5,150 bases of DNA, from assembly GCA_018238825.1 (NCBI GenBank), contig JABCSP010000186.1, forward strand, positions 1 to 5,150, in the 5' to 3' direction. This DNA is from Candidatus Thorarchaeota archaeon (GTDB lineage: Archaea; Asgardarchaeota; Thorarchaeia; Thorarchaeales; Thorarchaeaceae). The position numbers and the translations under genes were made by a program. Below the pieces are notes generated by a model. The model was not told where the DNA came from and did no database searches. It saw nothing but the letters and a program-made list of their open reading frames with translations. Below, piece after piece: positions 1-5,150 of this stretch; positions within the stretch are counted from its first letter, which is position 1; the number at the start of each line of letters is the position of its first letter.

Positions 1-1
1 A

Positions 2-1501
2 ATGAGCTATGATAGGCTCAAACCATTTCGAAAGATATACAGCTATGGACAGTTAAACCAAACAGAAAGAGACCTCAGAAAATTTGGAATAATCATCAGA
101 AGAATGATGAGCCGACTTACAGAGTATGGGAGGGAAGTTGCAGAATTCAAGGTTTTGGAGTTCTTCATCCCCCATCTTAGAAACTTCTTCGAGTCACTTC
201 CAGAACACCAGACCGAGAGGCCAAAGAAAGCAAAGAAGTTTGTTGATGAAAGAGACTCCTTACTAATTGACATACTTCTACTTGTTTCGTATATTGCAAA
301 ACATGATGTGAAAATGACATCTTCATGGGAGTTTCCTAAACGGGAAATTGACCATATCAAAGAGGCAATGTCACAACCTACAGACGAACGATTTGAGGTT
401 GTACAGAAATTTGCCAGAAAAGCTGGCGCATACAAAATTGTTGAAGACGACCGAGTTCATCCATCAAAGGTTGACACTCTATTTGCGGGTGAACAACACC
501 TTGTTGCAAGACGTCTTCTCCTTTCAGCACTTGGTAGAACAAGAGCTATATGGGCAACTCCAGATCAGCCAACAGAATATACACTGACTCTTGCAATATG
601 TCGAATAAGACAAGGAAATCAAGAAGAGTGGATAGGAATTGAAGAATTACGTGACTGGATCAGGAGCGAACTTTTTCAAGAGAATCAACCGTTGAAGTGG
701 ATTCAGGTTGATGAAGATAGGGTGCAGATGGCTCTTGAAACGCCCCTACTCCTAGGACTCATAGAAGCAGCTTACAAGGGAAAGAAGATTTTAGGAGTGA
801 AGCTAACAGAAGTGGGTGCTAGAGTGCTTCAACAAGGTTCAGTTCCAGTTAAACCAGAAAATCGCGAAACATTTTTTGTCCAGCCAAACTTTGAGATCTC
901 AGCATTCACAAGTGAGATGGAATATCAAAAACTCTATCGTTTAATGCTAATTACAAAACCTGTACGGACTGATGTTGTCAGCACATTCAAGATAACAGAC
1001 GAGTCAATTTTCGAAGCAATTGAGAGCGGTCTTCGAGAAGAGGACTTGATTGGTTTCTTAGAAAAAGAGAGTAGTAAACCGGTTCCTGCAAATGTTGAGA
1101 GATCGATAAGAGATTGGACCTCCCAGACAACTTTCACGACTATCTCAGATATTACGCTCTTTGAAACTGAAACCGAGCGAGACCTAGAACAGCTTAGATT
1201 CATTCCTCAGTTCGAAAAGCATGTTCTACGCCAGGTGGGACCCACTGCGGTCATTGTGACAGGGGACTTGGAAGAGCTTGGTGAGAATCTTAGAAAACGA
1301 AAATGCATGGTCAAAAGAACCAGGGAAAGTCAGATACCTGAGGTAACACAAGGGACGGAGATATCGGAGCAGGTACTACTCTTTGGTACTGAACATTCAA
1401 CCGAAGATGTACCATGGGACTGTGAAGGATGTCCAGCAATTCAATCATGTAATAAAATCATAAGAAGAAGAGCTCGTGGAAAAAGAGGTGGAAGGAACTG
1501 A
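2..1501 (+). CDS. XPB/Ssl2 N-terminal-like (Helicase_C_3) helicase-associated DNA-binding protein
   Basis: Seen: a 499-residue soluble protein. Residues about 86-180 resemble the winged-helix part of helicase-associated proteins (a hydrophobic helix, then VKMTSSWEFPKREIDHIKEA, the counterpart of the usual 'rlTksGelpkRDl..l' stretch). Residues about 290-420 match the Helicase_C_3 / XPB-Ssl2 N-terminal pattern: FFVQPNFEI at 291-299, a 'yrL..i' region, FKITDESIFEAIESGL at 329-344, then FLEKESSKPVPANVERSIRDW at about 352-372, split here by helix breaks. The C-terminus has C474, C477 and C483 followed by a very basic RRRARGKRGG tail. Known: this domain forms the N-terminal region of XPB helicases and also occurs in proteins without a helicase motor. 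No Walker A or DEAH motif is visible, so it is an accessory or DNA-recognition protein, not a helicase. The ATG at base 2 is at the window edge, with no ribosome site visible, so the true start may lie upstream. Inference: it works in DNA repair or transcription with a separate helicase. Confidence 0.72.
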   Translation: MSYDRLKPFRKIYSYGQLNQTERDLRKFGIIIRRMMSRLTEYGREVAEFKVLEFFIPHLRNFFESLPEHQTERPKKAKKFVDERDSLLIDILLLVSYIAKHDVKMTSSWEFPKREIDHIKEAMSQPTDERFEVVQKFARKAGAYKIVEDDRVHPSKVDTLFAGEQHLVARRLLLSALGRTRAIWATPDQPTEYTLTLAICRIRQGNQEEWIGIEELRDWIRSELFQENQPLKWIQVDEDRVQMALETPLLLGLIEAAYKGKKILGVKLTEVGARVLQQGSVPVKPENRETFFVQPNFEISAFTSEMEYQKLYRLMLITKPVRTDVVSTFKITDESIFEAIESGLREEDLIGFLEKESSKPVPANVERSIRDWTSQTTFTTISDITLFETETERDLEQLRFIPQFEKHVLRQVGPTAVIVTGDLEELGENLRKRKCMVKRTRESQIPEVTQGTEISEQVLLFGTEHSTEDVPWDCEGCPAIQSCNKIIRRRARGKRGGRN

Positions 1502-1506
1502 CCAGC

Positions 1507-2529
1507 TTGTTGCCTGAGCAGCTAGTAGGACAGTTCTTTGGTGTTGGAAGTTTAGGAGAACCCGATTTTGCAATTCCTATAGAGTACATCAAGAAGTTAA
1601 ATCTCCCATATACGTATCAGCTCACTGCATCGCGCGATGAAGACATGATACGACAATTCGCAGTACTCGTTGACGAATTTGAGGAAGAGGGAGATTTTAT
1701 CCTGGATGTTGATATTCACACGTATAGAGAAATCACAAGCGAGGATGATACACTTCTTCCAGAGGAGAACAACCTTCACGCGCTCTATTCCTTGATGGAT
1801 GGAACCAAATATCCATTCTTCAAAACGCAACAAACAGCTCCATCCACTATGTGTTTCAGCATTCGAGATTCGGATGGCAAACAGCTAGTGAATCGAAGCA
1901 TGTTCCATTTCTTCGAACGTTTAATGTCAAGGATTGCACAGGGTCAATTAGAACATTTGAGAAAACATTGCAAGACAATCATATTCTGTCAGGATGACCC
2001 AGGCTTAGGTTTCGTGAAGAATATGATTGAGAATGGTCAAGTTACTGATCTCACACTTGAGCAGATTATTGAGAAGACTGATGGGATTTTTCCTGAAGGT
2101 GTGATTCCAGCTTTTCATTTCTGTGATGATTGGAGAAGCTTGAAAAAAGACAGTTGGTATCCATTGTGGGAGAGCCGACCTAAACTAGCACACATAGATG
2201 TAGCTCGCTATCCGCCTGAAGTAGATTCAGAACAAGCAGAGAAAATGAACAGATTCTTGAAAAATGGTGGAGGGTTAGCATTAGGAGTATTACCCAATGT
2301 TGATGATGGATTCACTCAACCAATACTTGATACTCTTCGTTCTAATCTTGAGATTGTGTTGCAAGCATTTGTTAAGAGTGGAGTGGATCTTGAATTAGTA
2401 GAACGAAATTCCATGGTTTCAACACAATGTGGGCTTTCAGGTGCAAGTCCTAAATTGACCAGAGAGATTCATGAAGTGAGTGGTGAGTTTCACTCTATCT
2501 TCAAAGAGCAGATTAGACGTACTGGTTGA
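1507..2529 (+). CDS. UROD/MetE-like single-domain methionine-synthase-related protein (putative zinc-dependent methyltransferase)
   Basis: Seen: 340 residues, about the length of one catalytic barrel and half of a full two-domain MetE. FGVGSL at 11-16 matches the start motif of the family (usually 'GvGSlPh'), and LPYTYQL...DMIRQF at 33-51 matches 'iPfwpQLp...mi.QF'. CQDDPGLG at 161-168 sits where 'iDEPal' is expected. HFC at 204-206 corresponds to the HxC zinc ligands of MetE, D231 to its glutamate ligand, and C308 in TQCGLSG to the last cysteine ('pDCGL'). Known: in MetE these residues hold zinc that activates the thiol of homocysteine. Short 'core-MetE' proteins in archaea can use a methyl-corrinoid instead of folate. 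The P-H of GSLPH is replaced by G-E here, so the substrate may differ. The start is one of two tandem TTG codons (1507 or 1510); a GAGGTGG lies at 1485-1491, rather far upstream, and GGAAGG lies closer. The gene begins 5 bases after the preceding stop, so it is co-transcribed with it. Confidence 0.72.
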   Translation: MLPEQLVGQFFGVGSLGEPDFAIPIEYIKKLNLPYTYQLTASRDEDMIRQFAVLVDEFEEEGDFILDVDIHTYREITSEDDTLLPEENNLHALYSLMDGTKYPFFKTQQTAPSTMCFSIRDSDGKQLVNRSMFHFFERLMSRIAQGQLEHLRKHCKTIIFCQDDPGLGFVKNMIENGQVTDLTLEQIIEKTDGIFPEGVIPAFHFCDDWRSLKKDSWYPLWESRPKLAHIDVARYPPEVDSEQAEKMNRFLKNGGGLALGVLPNVDDGFTQPILDTLRSNLEIVLQAFVKSGVDLELVERNSMVSTQCGLSGASPKLTREIHEVSGEFHSIFKEQIRRTG

Positions 2530-2536
2530 TTGAGCC

Positions 2537-2560
2537 GAGTATTAGAGATACTCTTAAGAG
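2537..2560. repeat. Two overlapping small inverted repeats between the MetE-like and membrane-protein genes
   Basis: GAGTAT-TAGAG-ATACTC (2537-2553) has a perfect 6-bp stem with a 5-base loop. Its last three bases begin CTCTTAAGAG (2551-2560), a perfect 10-bp palindrome. The stem is AT-rich and weak as RNA, so a protein-binding site ahead of the membrane-protein gene is at least as likely as a terminator. No T-tract follows. Confidence 0.35.
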
Positions 2561-2569
2561 ATGTAAATC

Positions 2570-3529
2570 TTGACTGGTAAATTGCCTTTGGACAGTGAGA
2601 TTATGGAAGAATCGAAAAATGAACCAGGCGTGATTATGAAATTCATTCAAGACTATCGTATGAAAATGCTCATTCCAGAGCTAATTGTAGTCTTTGCAGT
2701 CTGGTACTTTTTACCAAATCTAGGAGTGACGTTCTACGAAGGAAATGTATACGAATCATTCGGAGTCTGGATGTATCTCTTCCAACCATTGTTCTTCTTA
2801 CCAAGTGGGCTCCTTCTTGTTGTCACAGTATTCGTTCTTCATGGAATCTATCCATTAGATAACTATCACGAAGGAAAAATACCTGAACTGCCAAAGATGG
2901 CAACTGTGATGATTATTGTTTCATTCTTCCTTATGCCAGTTCTCGTAGCCATGCAAATGCTTGGATACTTCATGACCGAAGCAACAGAGTTCTTCTCAAG
3001 GAATCCCTTCTGGGAACGTGTTGAGAGTGTCGGAGACCTATTGTTCTACGCAGGACCAATGTTCTTTGTAGGTCTTCAGTGGTGGCTTCTTCTTCCGGTC
3101 TTCTTCCTATCGCAAGGTATTGATGGAATCCACAAGATTGCTCATCATGAAACCTCAAATGAGAAAATCACAACGCTATTCTACTTCCTATGGCCAATCA
3201 CAATGCCACTCTTCTTTAGCCCTGTGGAAATCATAGCAATAGCTGCTCTTTCAATACCTGCCTTTGCGTTCTATAGTTATATTCGACCATACTATACTTA
3301 CGTGACTGCAGTTCACACATTCACATTCGCAGCGTTAATTATAGCCACAGTATTTCTTGCACCAATGTTGCCATTACTTAATCACTGGTGGCCAGGAACA
3401 ATTCCAAGTTATACTCCTCCAGAATCACTCTGGGGAACAATAACACTGACCCCGATGATTCTTGCAATAGTGGGCGGGATAGCAATTATTGCTGTAATAA
3501 TCGCAGCATATCTTACACATAAGAAGTAG
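2570..3529 (+). CDS. Multi-pass membrane protein of unknown function (about 7-8 transmembrane helices)
   Basis: I do not recognise this family. Seen: up to 319 residues, strongly hydrophobic, with likely membrane helices at about 34-52, 68-92, 110-134, 156-181, 200-217, 221-238, 243-268 and 289-316. The short N-terminus is hydrophilic and the C-terminus ends THKK. There is no signal peptide with a cleavage site. A loop after the fourth helix has HKIAHHE (188-194), and aromatic-rich runs such as GLQWWLLLP and NHWWPG flank helices. Start: TTG at 2570 gives the longest frame, but ATG at 2603 (residue 12, with a GTGAG nearby) or ATG at 2636 (residue 23) are equally good and would leave the first helix intact. 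The gene follows the MetE-like gene by 40-106 bases, depending on start, in the same direction. It could be a read-through third gene or have its own promoter. No transporter or enzyme signature is evident. Confidence 0.7.
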   Translation: MTGKLPLDSEIMEESKNEPGVIMKFIQDYRMKMLIPELIVVFAVWYFLPNLGVTFYEGNVYESFGVWMYLFQPLFFLPSGLLLVVTVFVLHGIYPLDNYHEGKIPELPKMATVMIIVSFFLMPVLVAMQMLGYFMTEATEFFSRNPFWERVESVGDLLFYAGPMFFVGLQWWLLLPVFFLSQGIDGIHKIAHHETSNEKITTLFYFLWPITMPLFFSPVEIIAIAALSIPAFAFYSYIRPYYTYVTAVHTFTFAALIIATVFLAPMLPLLNHWWPGTIPSYTPPESLWGTITLTPMILAIVGGIAIIAVIIAAYLTHKK

Positions 3530-3534
3530 TGATT

Positions 3535-3573
3535 GATGGAAGTGCGAAACACACTTCCGTCCATTCTTGTTTT
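3535..3573 (+). terminator. Hairpin plus T-rich tract between convergent genes
   Basis: GATGGAAGTG (3535-3544) pairs with CACTTCCGTC (3552-3561), with one T-G wobble and a 7-base loop. TTCTTGTTTT follows at 3564-3573. It lies 5 bases after the stop of the + strand membrane protein and just before the end of the - strand small membrane protein. It can plausibly end + strand transcription. Archaeal termination relies mainly on T-tracts, and the - strand side has only a weak T-rich run, so a bidirectional role is uncertain. Confidence 0.5.
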
Positions 3574-3581
3574 ATAGACAA

Positions 3582-3944
3582 TTAATCGAATGTGGGCTTA
3601 CGATCAGCAAGTTCATCGTCTTCTTCTCGTAGCTTGTGTTGGAAGGGGCGACCCTCTCCATAAAATGCCGGATCTGTTCCACGAGTTTTACCCATGATTA
3701 CAAAAAATCCGATGGCTTGTATGCAAACAGAACCTATGCAGATAAGCATGACTTCTGCAAAATAGGCGTGAGTTAAAGTTCCATAGAACCAGATTATAGG
3801 GTAAACAATAGCCTGAATGATAATTCCAGCAGCAAGCATCAGTACCCATTTGTTTGTCCAATTTGGATTTGCCATTGTATAACACCCTAGTTCGTCTATA
3901 GATTCCCGGTCAATGGTATCAATTAAAGCTGTCTGTCGTGCCAC
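3582..3944 (-). CDS. Small two-helix membrane protein of unknown function
   Basis: Unrecognised. Seen: two clear membrane helices at about 33-55 and 62-85 of the 120-residue version, with a very short connecting loop, so both ends lie on the same side (a helical hairpin). The tail (86-120) is hydrophilic, with KTRG, FYGEGRPF and an acidic EEDDE run. Two starts are possible. GTG at 3944 lies only 2 bases after the upstream gene's stop, with GGTGG 10 bases ahead, and would suit translational coupling. ATG at 3875 (residue 24, MANPNW) has GGGTG 7 bases ahead (bases 3883-3887) and gives a 97-residue protein. The ATG is the more conventional choice; the first 23 residues are hydrophilic and look dispensable. 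Its position directly after another membrane-protein gene suggests the two products act together. A shadow frame inside it (3688-3885) was discarded. Confidence 0.68.
   Translation of the reverse strand: MARQTALIDTIDRESIDELGCYTMANPNWTNKWVLMLAAGIIIQAIVYPIIWFYGTLTHAYFAEVMLICIGSVCIQAIGFFVIMGKTRGTDPAFYGEGRPFQHKLREEDDELADRKPTFD
3873..3890 (-). promoter_or_regulatory. Ribosome binding site for the internal ATG start of the small membrane protein
   Basis: On the - strand the sequence CTAGGGTGTTATACAATG places GGGTG, a match to the archaeal/bacterial anti-Shine-Dalgarno, 7 bases before ATG at 3875. This spacing is better than that of the upstream GTG start and supports a 97-residue product. Both starts could be used. 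Confidence 0.45.
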
Positions 3945-3946
3945 AA

Positions 3947-4921
3947 TCAGGGTGCCACCGCTGAATCGTAGTTATCCTTTAGCTTGATAACGATGAAAGC
4001 AGCAAGTTTTCTGAAGTCTTTTGTCGATATATTGGGCACTGAACTTGACTTCTTTGGAATTTCAAATCTTGCTACGATCACTGAAACCTCATCATCCATT
4101 GAATATTCTAGAGTTACTGGATACTTTGTTCTAATTCTGTGAGATTCGGAGGTTGTTTCAACGTGAAACCCTTTGTAGACTGTGCCAACAAGATATGGAT
4201 AAGCAAACCCTGAGTGAGAAACCTGTACTTTAACTTGAACTGTGTCAGGAAGCCCTTGAATATAGGATTTGACCTCTGCAGTTAGTATTGTTTGAACTCC
4301 TCCACGTATTCCAAGTTCGACACTCATTCCTGCACGAACACCAGTTACACCTTCTAATTGACTTGCAAAGTTATAGGTATCACCTGTGATTGGAGGTTTA
4401 AAGAACTCATCAGAATCTATTTTCGGGATTCTGAATCCAATGACAAAGGCTGACACTGAAATGATGACATAGAGGATAGATATGACGAGTATTGAGTCAA
4501 TGAACGGGCTGATAAACAGAAAGCCAATCATTTGGAAGACTAATGTCAGTCCGCCCATTATCATTGCAAACATCATCAAGCAACAACCTGTAAAGGAATC
4601 ACCGGGATGTGCATAGAGAGCACCATACGCATCCTCATAATTATCTACAAGTTCTTCATACTCGGGAAAGCTGACCCATGTTTTACGTTGCTCCCAATCA
4701 CCGGGGATATAATCAATGGCTTTCTTGGATCCAAATCCGAGGACAAAAGATACAACGAAGAGAACTGTAGGAAGAGCAATATCTACAATGATCAGCTTCA
4801 ATGCATCATCGTAGTAATTGTATAGGTATATTCCAACTATAACAAAAATCAATAGGATTATTGCATAGGCTCTATTAACATTCACTTGGCGACTGTGGTC
4901 AATAATTTTCCCTTCGCTCAA
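3947..4921 (-). CDS. Four-helix membrane protein with soluble C-terminal domain, function unknown
   Basis: I do not recognise the family. Seen in 324 residues: a hydrophilic N-terminus, membrane helices at about 18-35 and 43-64, a polar acidic loop of some 45 residues (65-110, with PGDWEQRKTW and EYEELVDNYEDAYG), then helices at 111-134 and 138-163. The remaining 160 residues are soluble and look rich in beta strands (TVQVKVQVSHSG, YPVTLEYSMD, VSVIVARFEIP), ending in a short helix. The even number of helices puts both termini on the same side, probably the cytoplasm, but the topology is not certain. The start is TTG at 4921, strongly supported by GGAGG at 4932-4936, 10 bases upstream; no competing ATG lies nearby. 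The gene is preceded by 56 bases and followed after 2 bases by the small membrane protein's longer frame. The C-terminal domain could be a ligand-binding or assembly domain; this is inference only. Confidence 0.72.
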   Translation of the reverse strand: MSEGKIIDHSRQVNVNRAYAIILLIFVIVGIYLYNYYDDALKLIIVDIALPTVLFVVSFVLGFGSKKAIDYIPGDWEQRKTWVSFPEYEELVDNYEDAYGALYAHPGDSFTGCCLMMFAMIMGGLTLVFQMIGFLFISPFIDSILVISILYVIISVSAFVIGFRIPKIDSDEFFKPPITGDTYNFASQLEGVTGVRAGMSVELGIRGGVQTILTAEVKSYIQGLPDTVQVKVQVSHSGFAYPYLVGTVYKGFHVETTSESHRIRTKYPVTLEYSMDDEVSVIVARFEIPKKSSSVPNISTKDFRKLAAFIVIKLKDNYDSAVAP

Positions 4922-4930
4922 ACAGGTTCT

Positions 4931-4962
4931 TCCTCCTAGTTCTGAACATGTTCACTAGAGGA
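4931..4962. repeat. Imperfect inverted repeat with a 12-bp perfect palindrome core, overlapping a ribosome binding site
   Basis: Bases 4943-4954 read TGAACATGTTCA, a perfect palindrome. The flanks continue the symmetry with small bulges: TCCTCCTAGT on the left and CTAGAGGA on the right (TCCT-C-CTAG-TTC-core-CTAG-AGGA). As DNA it could be an operator for a dimeric regulator. As RNA from the - strand it could fold into a bulged hairpin that buries the GGAGG of the downstream gene. It fills most of the 56-base gap between the partial gene and the four-helix membrane protein. Confidence 0.5.
4932..4936 (-). promoter_or_regulatory. Shine-Dalgarno site (GGAGG) deciding a TTG start
   Basis: GGAGG on the - strand, 10 bases before the TTG at 4921, is the strongest ribosome binding site in the window. 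It fixes the start of the four-helix membrane protein at a non-ATG codon. It also forms part of one arm of the inverted repeat at 4931-4962. Confidence 0.7.
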
Positions 4963-4977
4963 AATAAGGACATCGCT

Positions 4978-5150
4978 TTAGTTCGATGTATCATCTATTG
5001 GTTTATGTTTGCTTAGAAATGTATCAATATCTTCTAGAACATCATCAAGAATCTCTTCTCCCCCTCTATGACGCATATACTCTTGTATCATCAAACGAAT
5101 TAGCTGGGCGGTTTTAGTGGGAGTGATAGGCTCAACAATATCTCCAATCT
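4978..5150 (-). CDS. C-terminal part of an unidentified acidic protein (5' end outside window)
   Basis: An open frame enters from the window edge (first full codon at 5148) and ends at TAA, 4980-4978. It gives 56 residues: IGDIVEPITPTKTAQLIRLM, then a charged helical stretch with QEYMRHRGGEEILDDVLEDI, and the end SKHKPIDDTSN. The amphipathic, acidic helical character and absence of stops over the whole visible length support a real gene; the other two frames on this strand are broken by stops. No membrane segment or family motif is visible. It runs in the same direction as the two membrane-protein genes and ends 56 bases before the first of them, so it may be the upstream member of the same operon. 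Too short to name. Confidence 0.5.
   Translation of the reverse strand, partial: IGDIVEPITPTKTAQLIRLMIQEYMRHRGGEEILDDVLEDIDTFLSKHKPIDDTSN

Noticed and set aside
43..435. 130-residue open frame on the - strand
   Set aside because: It lies opposite the well-supported helicase-associated gene, has low-complexity Ser/Phe-rich composition and no motif.
934..1203. 89-residue - strand frame
   Set aside because: Antisense to the Helicase_C_3 domain, which has clear family similarity in the other strand.
1597..1833. 78-residue - strand frame
   Set aside because: Antisense to the N-terminal part of the MetE-like protein; no ribosome site or recognisable sequence.
3131..3151. HxxxHH in the multi-pass membrane protein as a desaturase/hydroxylase histidine box
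   Set aside because: Those enzymes need three histidine boxes in set positions; only this one is present, with isolated histidines elsewhere.
4607..4825. 72-residue + strand frame
   Set aside because: Antisense to the four-helix membrane protein; hydrophobic only because it mirrors membrane-helix codons.
4944..4953. GAACATGTTC as a possible LexA/SOS-type operator
   Set aside because: The Gram-positive SOS box has four bases between GAAC and GTTC; here there are two, and no SOS gene is nearby.
1..5150. CRISPR array, tRNA, insertion sequence, phage or toxin-antitoxin genes
   Set aside because: No spaced direct repeats, tRNA-like folds, transposase motifs or phage signatures were found on reading both strands. 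The two-gene membrane pair could not be tied to a defence system.

Overview
The window looks like chromosomal DNA from a prokaryote of moderate GC content (about 40% by eye). I judge it to be an archaeon, possibly Asgard-like. The reasons are Shine-Dalgarno sequences of the GGAGG/GGTGG type combined with TTG and GTG starts, tight gene packing, a helicase-associated (XPB/Ssl2 N-terminal-like) protein, and membrane proteins that resemble no bacterial family I recognise. The lineage is an inference; nothing here (no rRNA, no ribosomal protein) fixes it.

Layout: two gene groups converge. On the + strand, bases 1-3529 hold three genes. The first is a winged-helix plus Helicase_C_3 (XPB/Ssl2 N-terminal-like) protein with a cysteine cluster at its C-terminus. 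Five bases after it comes a short, single-domain methionine-synthase (UROD/MetE-like) protein that keeps most of the zinc/thiol site. After a 40-base gap with two small inverted repeats there is an unrecognised multi-pass membrane protein. On the - strand, bases 5150-3582 hold the C-terminal end of an unidentified acidic protein, then a four-helix membrane protein with a soluble C-terminal domain, then a small two-helix membrane protein. A short intergenic stretch (3530-3581) with a hairpin and T-rich tract separates the groups and probably ends transcription.

How the genes might work together: the first two + strand genes are almost certainly co-transcribed, but DNA repair/helicase accessory function and methyl transfer have no obvious link, so this pairing is a curiosity rather than a pathway. 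The two complete - strand genes are 2 bases apart (or 71, depending on the start chosen) and both membrane-bound, so they may form one small membrane complex. The most interesting regulatory feature is a 12-bp perfect palindrome, inside a longer imperfect inverted repeat, that covers the ribosome binding site of the four-helix membrane protein. I found no RNA genes, CRISPR arrays, insertion sequences or phage genes, and no clear evidence of a new defence or mobile system.
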